Part shown: positions 15,716 to 22,915 of the stretch, piece by piece
How positions within the stretch are numbered: the stretch's first letter is position 1
Layout: every line of letters starts with the position of its first letter
Assembly: GCA_000733415.1 (NCBI GenBank)
Contig: KL662191.1
Coordinates: 4,188,308-4,252,307, forward strand
Reading direction: 5' to 3'
Source of the DNA: [Leptolyngbya] sp. JSC-1
Lineage (GTDB): Bacteria; Cyanobacteriota; Cyanobacteriia; Elainellales; Elainellaceae
DNA: 64,000 bases
Position numbers and translations under genes: made by a program
Notes under the pieces: model-generated
What the model was told of the DNA's origin: nothing
Seen by the model: only the letters and a program-made list of their open reading frames with translations
Database searches by the model: none

Positions 15716-16273
15716 AAGTTTCGCTACAACAACTGAAACTGATACTCCTCAATACGATACGACAGATGGGAACTTCAGATACTAGGGGTATCAACCTGCA
15801 CCAATTTCCACCAGGTGATAGTTTAGTAGATTCACCGCATGGCATTGGTTTTCCAAGTTTCTAAGATGACCATGAACGCAAACCATACTTTTCTGAAGTC
15901 GCACCATACTTGCTCAATGAATTTGCATACTCAAACACCTTACTTTCCTGTAAAGACACAGGCTCAAGCTTCGCCTATTGTAGTAAGTGTCAAGGCAAGC
16001 AAGACACAAACCAAACAAAGAAGCAGGCAACGATTAGCTTTCTGATTTGAACTGATTCAAATGACTGATCGCTTGTTCTAGCTTCTGGCTCCGACCCACT
16101 GGTTTTAATCCACTGGTTTTAACCAATTTTAGTTCACGAGCTTGTTTACATTTAGTTCACGATTTTGTTCACGAGCGCTAGCTCCAGCAGACTAGTAAGG
16201 CTGATCAATCTTGATCGAGCAGTGGTTTTGCTGCGAGCCAACTTGAAACAGCCCTTACTTCAGGAGTAATTCT
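15716..16273. other. 558-bp upstream region of the RTX cluster
   Basis: It holds operator copy A (15884-15981) and a long leader to the small gene at 16274. A 68-codon frame at 15839-16045 overlaps the operator repeats and is rejected. ACTGGTTTTAA/TCCACTGGTTTTAACC direct repeats lie near 16098-16126, and TTTAGTTCACGA is repeated near 16128-16160. Confidence 0.5.
15884..15981 (+). promoter_or_regulatory. Four-copy direct-repeat operator and promoter, copy A
   Basis: CATACTT-type heptamers start at 15884, 15905 and 15926 (exact 21-bp steps), with a fourth CTTACTT at 15939 (13 bp on). A -10-like TATTGT at 15976-15981 lies 37 bp after the fourth repeat, and no -35 consensus is seen. Copy B (21553-21650) has the same 21/21/13/37 geometry. 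This suggests activation by a factor binding one DNA face; the factor is unknown. Confidence 0.7.
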
Positions 16274-16423
16274 ATGAGATTCTCATCTGCTAAACATATC
16301 AACTTTGTGCTTTGGGACAGCAAGCAACCATTGATCCCGTCTTCCAGCCAATTTTCCGCATGGTTAGACGCTATTGTATCTGCTTTGATTGGTAGTTTGA
16401 TTCGTCCCAGTGACAATGAATAA
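16274..16423 (+). CDS. Small protein, 49 aa, unknown
   Basis: The frame starts at an ATG preceded by a good ribosome site (CAGGAG, 16261-16266) and ends at TAA 16421. The peptide begins MRFSSAKHINFVLWDSKQ and has an amphipathic/hydrophobic C-terminal helix (FSAWLDAIVSALIGSLI). It is first in the transcript driven by operator copy A, ahead of the two RTX genes. It has no signal peptide. The role is unknown; it could be a leader peptide or a small membrane-associated partner. Confidence 0.5.
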   Translation: MRFSSAKHINFVLWDSKQPLIPSSSQFSAWLDAIVSALIGSLIRPSDNE

Positions 16424-16489
16424 GCTCAACGAACGATTCGAGAAATCGCGCCAAGAGATGCTGGATAAATAATCGATTCAATGCAATGC

Positions 16490-16511
16490 GGGCATAGCTT
16501 TGCTGGTGCCC
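16490..16511 (+). promoter_or_regulatory. Conserved hairpin upstream of first RTX gene
   Basis: GGGCA (16490-16494) pairs with TGCCC (16507-16511), with an inner AGC/GCT. The same hairpin, with the GCAATG sequence before it and CAAGGAGAT after it, stands before the second RTX gene (17360-17379). The duplicated unit therefore included this leader, and the stem is kept despite loop changes. Confidence 0.5.
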
Positions 16512-16564
16512 CCAAATCAACCTCGCTCAACAACCCAAATTCAACAACTCAAGGAGATTCAACA

Positions 16565-17329
16565 GTGGCACAGATCAATGGCGACAATAGCAGCAATATT
16601 CTAAATGGCACAACTGCAAATGATGTCATTTATGGAAATGCCGGATATGACATTATTGACGCAGGTGCAGGATACGACACTGTATATGCTGGTAGCGATG
16701 GCGACATAGTTTTCGGCGGAACAGAGGACGATTATTTATACGGCCAAGATGGAAATGATTTTCTGTATGGTAATGCCGGTATTGATGTTTTGCTTGGTGG
16801 GGATGGCAACGATTGGCTAGAGGGCGGCGATGGTATTGATTTTCTAGAAGGAGATAGTGATATTGGAGGGAGAATAGGAACTGGAAACGACTGGCTCGAT
16901 GGTGGTGCTGGTGATGACATTTTGCAAGGTATGCGAGGGAATGATACGCTTTTGGGCGCTACTGGTCAAGATGTGATTATTGGTGGAGATGGTGCTGACA
17001 ACCTTTGGGGTGGTAGTGGTATAGATGAGTTTGCTTATAACGCGCTCGGCGAGGGAATTGACCGCATTTGGGATTTTTCGGTAGAAGATGTGATCTCCGT
17101 TAAAGCAACTGGGTTTGGTAGTGGACTACAAAGCGGCAGTCTCCCTAACTCCCAATTTGTGGTTGGTTCGGGTGCTACTACTACCAATCATCGATTCATC
17201 TATAACCCAAATACAGGAGCACTCTTCTTTGATGGAGACGGCACGGGAAATACCTTTGCTCCAATTCAATTTGCTATCCTGCCTCTGGGTTTAGCAATGA
17301 CAGCTAGCGATATCTACGTGTATCCATAA
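16565..17329 (+). CDS. Secreted RTX (hemolysin-type calcium-binding repeat) protein 1
   Basis: The GTG at 16565 is chosen because CTCAAGGAGAT(T)CAACAGTGG aligns exactly with the ribosome site and ATG of the tandem paralogue at 17418. This gives 254 residues starting VAQINGDNSSN. Residues about 10-165 are GGxGxDxLx-type nonapeptides (GGDGNDWLEGGDGIDFLEG) that bind calcium in a parallel beta-roll. The C-terminal 90 residues (DEFAYNALGEGIDRIWDFS, HRFIYNPNTGALFFDGDG, LAMTASDIYVYP) match the non-repeat tail of type I secretion substrates. It lacks a Sec signal, so export would use a type I system not present in the window. Surface or extracellular role is inferred. Confidence 0.85.
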   Translation: MAQINGDNSSNILNGTTANDVIYGNAGYDIIDAGAGYDTVYAGSDGDIVFGGTEDDYLYGQDGNDFLYGNAGIDVLLGGDGNDWLEGGDGIDFLEGDSDIGGRIGTGNDWLDGGAGDDILQGMRGNDTLLGATGQDVIIGGDGADNLWGGSGIDEFAYNALGEGIDRIWDFSVEDVISVKATGFGSGLQSGSLPNSQFVVGSGATTTNHRFIYNPNTGALFFDGDGTGNTFAPIQFAILPLGLAMTASDIYVYP

Positions 17330-17359
17330 ATATCGTTTGTCTCATGATTTCTGCAATGT

Positions 17360-17379
17360 GGGCATGGCTTGCTGTGCCC
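17360..17379 (+). promoter_or_regulatory. Conserved hairpin upstream of second RTX gene
   Basis: GGGCA (17360-17364) pairs with TGCCC (17375-17379). It is equivalent to the hairpin at 16490-16511 and lies between the first RTX stop codon and the second RTX ribosome site. It may tune translation or stabilise the processed 5' end of the downstream message. Confidence 0.5.
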
Positions 17380-17417
17380 CAAAACCGATTCATCAAATAA
17401 CTCAAGGAGATACGACA

Positions 17418-18155
17418 ATGGTACAGATAAACGGCGACAACAACAGCAACTTTCTGGCCGGTTATACAGAGGCAGATATTATTAATGGAATGGGCGGCCT
17501 GGATATCATCGATGCTGGCGCTGGAAATGATTACGTCTTTGGTGGAGATGATGGCGATACAATCTTTGGGCGAGAGGGACAAGACAGTTTGTATGGTGAA
17601 GCTGGCAATGACCTCATATATGGTGAAGCTGGCAATGATCAAATTGATGGTGGAATTGGCGAGGATTGGCTCTACGGCGGTGCAGACCTCGATACGCTAA
17701 ACGGATTTAATGGCAACGATTGGCTCGATGGCGGCGATGGCAGTGATACATTATCCGGTGAAATGGGTGATGATACCATCGTGGGAGGAGCCGGGGATGA
17801 CTTCATTCATGGCGGCTTTGGTGCTGACCTGATCTATGGTGGTATCGGGCGAGACAAGTTCGCTTACCTATTTAGCAACGAAGGGATTGATCGAATTGCA
17901 GATTTCTCGGTCGCTGAAGATATGTTTGAGATATATCGCAGTTCATTTGGTCCTGGATTGAGTTTTGGTCAACTGCCGAGTAGTCAATTTTTGATTGGCT
18001 CAAGCGCCACAAGCGCCAGCCATCGCTTTATCTACAACAGGAATACCGGAGCACTGTATTTCGATAGTGATGGCACGGGCAGGGCTGCTCAGGTGCAGCT
18101 GGCAACGTTGTCAGCAGGGTTGGCAATGACCGCAAGCAATATCTTTGTGTTCTAA
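17418..18155 (+). CDS. Secreted RTX (hemolysin-type calcium-binding repeat) protein 2
   Basis: 245 residues from the ATG at 17418, with ribosome site CAAGGAGAT. It is a tandem paralogue of the 16565 gene: the same start MVQINGDNNSN, RTX nonapeptides to about residue 160 (GEAGNDLIYGEAGNDQIDGG), and the same C-terminal secretion-type domain (DKFAYLFSNEGIDRIADFS, HRFIYNRNTGALYFDSDG, LAMTASNIFVF). The two genes are 88 bp apart and probably co-transcribed from operator copy A. The repeat regions have diverged much more than the tail, which suggests repeat shuffling after duplication. Confidence 0.87.
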   Translation: MVQINGDNNSNFLAGYTEADIINGMGGLDIIDAGAGNDYVFGGDDGDTIFGREGQDSLYGEAGNDLIYGEAGNDQIDGGIGEDWLYGGADLDTLNGFNGNDWLDGGDGSDTLSGEMGDDTIVGGAGDDFIHGGFGADLIYGGIGRDKFAYLFSNEGIDRIADFSVAEDMFEIYRSSFGPGLSFGQLPSSQFLIGSSATSASHRFIYNRNTGALYFDSDGTGRAAQVQLATLSAGLAMTASNIFVF

Positions 18156-18287
18156 CCCTCGTCAACACTATCCCTCTTTGTATCACTCTGAGTAGAGGCT
18201 CACTAAGATAAAGGCAGGGAGCTGGCTTTTGCATCGAGTATGTCTGCTCCTCGTAACGCCCAAACAACCGTTGAATGGAGCTTTGAG

Positions 18288-18601
18288 TCAGAACCTGTGC
18301 GTGTGCAGTACCTCCGCCTCACAGATATAGGCGATGCCCAAATAATTATCGAAAAACTACACGGCAACCCCATCTGAAATCTTCACGACTACATCCCGAT
18401 TGGCGGTGAGCACTTCGATCTTTACATTCGAGAAGCTGTCGCCAACGGTGGATTGTCCCAACGAGCGCATGCCGCGACTGCCTTTACCGCTAGCTTCCAC
18501 CACCGCATAACCAGTCGCTCCGACTTCGTTGATGATCTTGACGATCTATTCAGCAGTAACTTTGCCGTGACGGTGACGAGCTTGCTGGCTTGCTGGGTCA
18601 T
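18288..18601 (-). pseudogene. sbtB pseudogene, inverted relative to intact sbtB
   Basis: Read on the minus strand from the ATG at 18601 the sequence gives MTQQASKLVTVTAKLLL. After a frameshift it continues KIVKIINEVGATGYAVVEAS, GKGSRGMRSLGQSTVGD, VKIEVLTANRDVV. An in-frame TAG then precedes FFDNYLGIAYICEAEVLHTH. This matches the intact SbtB at 20699-21031 along its whole length up to the missing CGPDGC tail. At least one frameshift and one nonsense codon make it non-functional. No companion sbtA remnant is visible beside it. Confidence 0.85.
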
Positions 18602-19202
18602 GTGGATTACGTCTTGATGCGTTCTGTTGCAACAATTAGAGACAAAACCCTATGAGATACCTTGAACCATATTTTTAAGTTTATACCTTTAAGATTGTGC
18701 CAAAGACCAACGAATCCACTACCCTCTGTTGAGAAAGATTGACTCAGATTGGCCGAAGTATTTTATAAAAAATACTTATCCTTTTGGCGCTACGGCCACC
18801 ATTCAACCTCAGATTATTAAGTTTCAGCTATCAATTTCAGCTATCAAAAGGTTCAGCAGGTTTGAGGCAATGAAATGCTGCTTGTCGCCAAGCATTGCAT
18901 GAACTTAAAGATATGGTATTTGCTTGAGGTATAGACTTATATCTATTAAGTATCTATAAATTCAAATCAATTCAACGAAAAATTCAACGAAAGCAGCTCA
19001 ATGGGATTGTTGCCCAGAGAGAGCGATCGCAATTCACACGAACTAGAGGCAGGGAGCGCCAAACAAAAAAGAAAACCTTATGATTTGCATTTAATATTGC
19101 GTTTCAAATCGCATGTTGGGGAGCGCAAAAATTTGTCCATTTCAGAATAGACTTAAATGAATAGAGATTCGAATCTTGATAGATAAGAATCTATGAGAAG
19201 TA
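18602..19202. other. Non-coding stretch between sbtB pseudogene and sbtA leader
   Basis: No gene seen. It is AT-rich, with ATAAAAAATACTTATCC near 18766 and two CAGCTATCAAT/AAAGGTTCAGC repeats near 18825-18858. A HIP1 octamer (GCGATCGC) lies at about 19023. It probably includes the distal promoter of sbtA. Confidence 0.4.
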
Positions 19203-19317
19203 GTACAGCACAGCTATCATCGTGTAGCCCCGTTGGGAGAGCGGCCATCGCTGATCACGCTCTCGGCAGGTTCTCGCGTAACTCCTGTGCTGTACGGGTG
19301 AAACGCTTCACCCGTAC
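19203..19317 (+). promoter_or_regulatory. Structured sbtA 5' leader with overlapping stems
   Basis: Arm GTACAGCACAG (19203-19213) pairs perfectly with CTGTGCTGTAC (19285-19295) and encloses a second stem, GAGAGCG (19237-19243) / CGCTCTC (19258-19264). Immediately downstream, GTACGGGTGAA (19292-19302) pairs perfectly with TTCACCCGTAC (19307-19317) across a 4-nt loop. Four bases (GTAC, 19292-19295) belong to both the outer stem and the second hairpin, so the full stems compete. It lies 60 bp before sbtA. There is no long U-run after it, so it is not a typical terminator. Confidence 0.6.
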
Positions 19318-19377
19318 TCTTTAAAGCTCACTTATCACAATAATCGTTCCTCGTTAGAGGAGGGGAGGGAAGTATTA

Positions 19378-20601
19378 GTGGATTTCTTGTCTTATTTCTT
19401 GATGGACTTCGTGAAGCAGTTGCAGTCCCCAACACTCAGCTTTTTGATTGGTGGCATGGTCATTGCCGCCCTTGGTAGCCAACTGCAAATTCCAGAGTCG
19501 ATTTGTAAGATCATCATCTTCATGCTGCTTACCAAAATCGGTCTGACCGGTGGTATTGCGATCCGCAATTCCAACCTAACGGAGATGATTTTACCCGCAC
19601 TGTTTTCTGTAGCAGTAGGGATTCTGATTGTATTCATCGCGCGCTTTACGTTAGCTAAGCTGCCAAGGGTCAAAACCGTGGATGCGATTGCGACTGGGGG
19701 TTTATTTGGTGCTGTGAGTGGCTCTACCATGGCCGCTGCCCTGACACTCCTGGAAGAACAAAACATCCAATACGAGGCATGGGCTGGCGCACTCTATCCC
19801 TTCATGGATATCCCAGCACTCGTAACTGCGATTGTGGTAGCCAACATTTATCTCAACCGGAAGAAGCGTAAGGCAGACGAGTATCTCAGCAAGCAGGAGT
19901 ATGCCAGTCCCGCAGGAGAATATACCAGTCCCGCAGGCGTGTCTCTCAGTTCCGCAGGTGCATCTCTCCCGGCAGGCGCGTCTTTCAGTACAACAGGCGA
20001 TTATCCCAGTTCCACAGGCACGTCTCCCAATCCCGCAGGTGATTATCCCAGCAGCCGACAAGAGTATCGCAGCAAGAAGAAGGGGCCTGCGGATAATCGG
20101 GTCAAGATATGGCCCATTGTGCAGGAAAGCCTCCAGGGGCCTGCCCTATCGGCAATGTTGCTCGGTCTCGCTCTTGGTCTGCTCGCTCGTCCAGAAAGTG
20201 TCTACGAAAACTTCTACGATCCCCTCTTCCGCGGTCTGCTTTCGATCTTGATGCTGGTCATGGGTATGGAAGCTTGGTCAAGGATTGGCGAATTGCGCAA
20301 GGTGGCCCAGTGGTACGTCGTGTATAGCGTGATGGCACCGTTTGTGCATGGACTCATCGCTTTCGGTCTCGGTATGATTGCCCACTACGCCACAGGATTC
20401 AGCATGGGCGGTGTCGTGGTTCTGGCCGTCATCGCCGCCTCCAGTTCAGACATTTCAGGTCCGCCCACGCTGCGAGCCGGTATCCCGTCAGCCAATCCGT
20501 CCGCCTATATTGGTGCATCCACAGCTATCGGTACACCGATTGCGATCGGCTTGTGTATACCGTTCTTCGTCGGGCTTGCCCAGGCGATAGGCGGACTCTA
20601 A
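19378..20601 (+). CDS. sbtA: Sodium-dependent bicarbonate permease SbtA
   Basis: A 407-residue integral membrane protein, the high-affinity Na+/HCO3- symporter of the CO2-concentrating mechanism. Two inverted five-helix halves are visible (LSFLIGGMVIAALGSQLQIP, KIGLTGGIAIRNS, GAVSGSTMAAALTLLEEQ; second half LSILMLVMGMEAWSRIGELR, AASSSDISGPPTLRAGIPSAN). The GTG at 19378 follows GAGGAGGGGAGGG. An internal ATG nine codons on is the alternative. The central cytoplasmic loop (residues about 160-235) is enlarged by seven 7-residue PAG-type repeats. sbtB follows 97 bp downstream. Confidence 0.95.
   Translation: MDFLSYFLMDFVKQLQSPTLSFLIGGMVIAALGSQLQIPESICKIIIFMLLTKIGLTGGIAIRNSNLTEMILPALFSVAVGILIVFIARFTLAKLPRVKTVDAIATGGLFGAVSGSTMAAALTLLEEQNIQYEAWAGALYPFMDIPALVTAIVVANIYLNRKKRKADEYLSKQEYASPAGEYTSPAGVSLSSAGASLPAGASFSTTGDYPSSTGTSPNPAGDYPSSRQEYRSKKKGPADNRVKIWPIVQESLQGPALSAMLLGLALGLLARPESVYENFYDPLFRGLLSILMLVMGMEAWSRIGELRKVAQWYVVYSVMAPFVHGLIAFGLGMIAHYATGFSMGGVVVLAVIAASSSDISGPPTLRAGIPSANPSAYIGASTAIGTPIAIGLCIPFFVGLAQAIGGL
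19906..20049 (+). repeat. In-frame 21-bp tandem repeats in the SbtA central loop
   Basis: Seven diverged 7-codon units (SPAGEYT, SPAGVSL, SSAGASL, a 6-codon PAGASF, STTGDYP, SSTGTSP, NPAGDYP) fill the cytoplasmic loop between the two halves of SbtA. The units are hydrophilic and probably disordered. Confidence 0.85.
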
Positions 20602-20698
20602 TCCGAGACGGGTCGCGGTCTGTCGGCGCTCCCTTGACCCGGCAGACCAAGCAACTCAATATATAAGATCAGTATGCACAGGTAAGGAGGTAACCAAC

Positions 20699-21031
20699 AT
20701 GGCCAAGCCAGCCAAAAAGCTTGTTATCGTCACGGAAAAGATTCTGCTGAAAAAGATCGCCAATATCATCGAAGAAGCCGGAGCAACTGGTTATACGGTG
20801 TTGGAAACTGGCGGTAAAGGCAGTCGCAACGTGCGCTCGTCGGGACAACCCAACGTTTCCGACACCCAGGCGAATATAAAGTTCGAAGTGCTCACCCCGG
20901 ATCGGGATATGGCCGAGAATATTGCGGATCAGATCGCAATGAAGTTTTTCAACGATTATGCGGGCATTGCATATATCTGTGACGCGGAGGTACTGTACGC
21001 GCACACTTTCTGCGGCCCAGACGGCTGTTGA
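20699..21031 (+). CDS. sbtB: P-II-like signalling protein SbtB
   Basis: 110 residues, trimeric P-II fold, binds adenine nucleotides including cAMP and controls SbtA. Family features are KKLVIVTEKILLKKI, EEAGATGYTVLETGGKGSR (T-loop base), IKFEVLTPDRDMAENIADQI and AGIAYICDAEVLYA. The C-terminal CGPDGC is the redox R-loop that toggles apyrase activity. A strong ribosome site (AAGGAGG, 20684-20690) precedes the ATG, and a perfect terminator follows. It is co-transcribed with sbtA. Confidence 0.96.
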   Translation: MAKPAKKLVIVTEKILLKKIANIIEEAGATGYTVLETGGKGSRNVRSSGQPNVSDTQANIKFEVLTPDRDMAENIADQIAMKFFNDYAGIAYICDAEVLYAHTFCGPDGC

Positions 21032-21047
21032 ATCGAAACGACGCAGA

Positions 21048-21080
21048 CTAAAAAACCGGGGTCATGCCCCGGTTTTTTAG
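21048..21080 (+). terminator. Strong intrinsic terminator of sbtAB
   Basis: CTAAAAAACCGGGG pairs perfectly with CCCCGGTTTTTTAG around a 5-nt loop (TCATG). Runs of A and T flank the GC core, so it can act in both directions and also insulates against the minus-strand gene at 21257. Confidence 0.93.
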
Positions 21081-21129
21081 TAGCCGTATTTCTTGCCTGC
21101 GGGACTTGAGTCTCATAAGAACAACTTTG

Positions 21130-21240
21130 TCAGGAATCTGACGAATGAAGCGACGCCAAAAATCCAGCATCACCCAAGGCTTCTTGGGCATCAGCAGAGA
21201 GATGGCGAGCGTCTTTCAGTTTCACGGCGTCTGCCTGAAA
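21130..21240 (-). pseudogene. Possible IS630-type transposase N-terminal remnant
   Basis: Minus-strand translation gives AVKLKDARHLSADAQEALG, then unrelated sequence and a stop. This resembles the conserved start of cyanobacterial IS630 transposases from memory only. There is no inverted repeat and no further transposase sequence. It sits between the sbtAB terminator and the single-domain HTH gene and may mark an old insertion. Weak call. Confidence 0.3.
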
Positions 21241-21256
21241 TGGCTACATCTCCATG

Positions 21257-21469
21257 TTAACCATTTATCGCTCTGAGTAACTTCCAGAATCTAGGACCCA
21301 CATCCCGCTGGAGATAATTGAGCGAATAACCTGACGCTTCAGCAATTTGGTCATAGGTTTGATTGTCCCAAGCATCAACTAGCAGAGCAATTTCTGCCTC
21401 TGAAAGCGATCTGTCAATTTGAGCGGACATCTCTGCATCAATAACTTCAAGGGCTTGAGTTATATCCAT
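21257..21469 (-). CDS. Stand-alone HTH domain of the type found at the N-terminus of the two STAND proteins
   Basis: 70 residues from the ATG at 21469, chosen to align with the STAND starts; the frame is open 7 codons further. The chain MDITQALEVIDAEMSAQ, LSEAEIALLVDAWDNQTYDQ, IAEASGYSLNYLQRDVGPRF, WKLLRAING is clearly homologous to residues 1-70 of the proteins at 25381-29070 and 32820-36464. It matches what I know as the vWA-MoxR-associated-protein N-terminal HTH type, a winged-helix-like fold used in self-association or DNA binding. It ends cleanly by a stop; no NTPase or WD40 remnant follows. It is divergent from the PPC gene with operator copy B between them. It could be a partner or decoy of the STANDs, or a leftover fragment. 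Confidence 0.7.
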   Translation of the reverse strand: MDITQALEVIDAEMSAQIDRSLSEAEIALLVDAWDNQTYDQIAEASGYSLNYLQRDVGPRFWKLLRAING

Positions 21470-21552
21470 TTTGATTCTGCTAATTTGCAACCTGGTAATT
21501 TCATTACATCAGGTATTCTTTCCGGATTGCCAGCACCGTATTCTGATCAAAC

Positions 21553-21650
21553 CATACTTTTCTGAGGTTGGTTCATACCTTCCAAAATCCTTTACATACT
21601 CTAACTCCATACTTTTCTATAAAGACGGTGACAAAAATTCCGCCTATCTT
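21553..21650 (+). promoter_or_regulatory. Four-copy direct-repeat operator and promoter, copy B
   Basis: CATAC heptamers start at 21553, 21574, 21595 and 21608. A -10-like TATCTT at 21645-21650 is followed by TAGTAAGTGTGAAGGCAA, which also follows copy A (TAGTAAGTGTCAAGGCAA). Spacing 21/21/13/37 is identical to copy A. It lies upstream of the first PPC gene. Confidence 0.7.
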
Positions 21651-21868
21651 AGTAAGTGTGAAGGCAACCAAGCCGAATCAAAGCCAAGCGGAATGAACCA
21701 ATCAACTCTATTGGTTCTAGAAATAAAGCCTCCGCAGTTCAAATTTTTGAATCTCTCTGGTTTTGCAGCTTCGCAACTCTCTGGATCCACTGCCACGGGC
21801 AGAATGGCTGAGATTTGCCGTGGTTTGCTTTCACTATATTTCGCTTAACACCTCAAGGAGAAACACTC

Positions 21869-22663
21869 ATGTCTGAGATGAACGTTGGTCAAATTGGTTT
21901 AACCCCTATTACTTGGACTGATTATGTTGGTACAGTCAGAAATGGCGATGACATATTCAGCGACGGTCCAGAAGATATCTATAAATTCAGTATCGATAAT
22001 CAAGGTCGAAACATCAACCTGACATTACGCGATATTGCATCGGGAAAAAATGCAACGCTGCAATTATACCGGGATGTCAACGGTAATGGCAGATGGGATG
22101 CTACAGATCAAGCTCAAGGACTGTTGGCCTCTTCGGGCAATCCGGGCAACAGCGACGAGTCGATTAGCTATCGGGGCGCAGCAGCCGGAGGCACCTATTT
22201 TGCCAGAGTTTATAACTACGGTTCAGGTACTACCTACCATCTAGATCTTTCCGGCACCTTGTCGAATGGTAGCAGCTATGACCGTGCCAGTAACCTGTTG
22301 CCGAAAGAGGTAGCTGTGGGCAGGTTAGTGAGCGATCGCAGCTTTAACAGCTCTGTGAACGACACTAACACTACGAATACCTATGCTTTTTCGGTGTCAG
22401 CGCCACTATTTCAGCGTACTAAAGTGGATTTCATCCTGAATGGGCTGAGTAATAATGCTGATATGCGTTTGGTCAGGGACTCGAATAATAATCGCATCGT
22501 CGATCGCGGTGAGGTGATTGCTAGCTCAATGGCAGGCGGTATTTCAGCCGAAAAGATTTCTGCCTCTCTGAGTTCCGGCAATTACTATCTTCAGGTTTAC
22601 CAATTCAGCGGCAACACCAACTACAACTTGACAATGGACCACAAGGGAACTTCGTTCAGCTAG
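21869..22663 (+). CDS. Secreted two-domain PPC-like calcium-binding protein 1
   Basis: 264 residues from the ATG at 21869, ribosome site CAAGGAG. Two pre-peptidase C-terminal (PPC)-like beta-sandwich domains are seen (about 5-130 and 135-260): DIYKFSIDNQGRNINLTLRD, NATLQLYRD, GGTYFARVYNYGSGTTYHLD; then NTYAFSVSAP, ADMRLVRDSNN, GNYYLQVYQFSGNTNYNLT. Each carries a loop like an EF-hand or dockerin (DVNGNGRWDATD, residues 69-80; DSNNNRIVDRGE), so calcium binding is likely. No Sec signal and no protease domain: the PPC modules stand alone. Export is probably by a type I route, as for the RTX pair. Tandem paralogue at 22916. Confidence 0.82.
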   Translation: MSEMNVGQIGLTPITWTDYVGTVRNGDDIFSDGPEDIYKFSIDNQGRNINLTLRDIASGKNATLQLYRDVNGNGRWDATDQAQGLLASSGNPGNSDESISYRGAAAGGTYFARVYNYGSGTTYHLDLSGTLSNGSSYDRASNLLPKEVAVGRLVSDRSFNSSVNDTNTTNTYAFSVSAPLFQRTKVDFILNGLSNNADMRLVRDSNNNRIVDRGEVIASSMAGGISAEKISASLSSGNYYLQVYQFSGNTNYNLTMDHKGTSFS

Positions 22664-22915
22664 TACGAATTCTTCAATGTTAGGGTCACAGGAGGAGCTA
22701 AGGAGACCGATATGTCTTGTATATATTCTTATATATACATCTTGCATAGAAAGTCTCCTGCTCCACCAACCTTGGTAGAAGGTTTTGTAGCCTTTAGATT
22801 TTGAGTTTCTTTGGCGACACCGCGAGCTTGCTGTTAAATCACCAAGTCATTGAAAGTTCGCGGTTTTGTCTTTCTAAACTATTGTCCTTAGTTCCAAATT
22901 TACGGAGAAGAATCA

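Noticed and set aside
15839..16045. A 68-codon frame upstream of the RTX cluster
   Set aside because: It runs through the operator heptamers and its composition follows the repeats. No ribosome site is evident.
21693..21848. A 51-codon frame between operator copy B and the first PPC gene
   Set aside because: Its position matches the small gene at 16274, but it has no good ribosome site and no clear sequence similarity, so it is not called as a gene.
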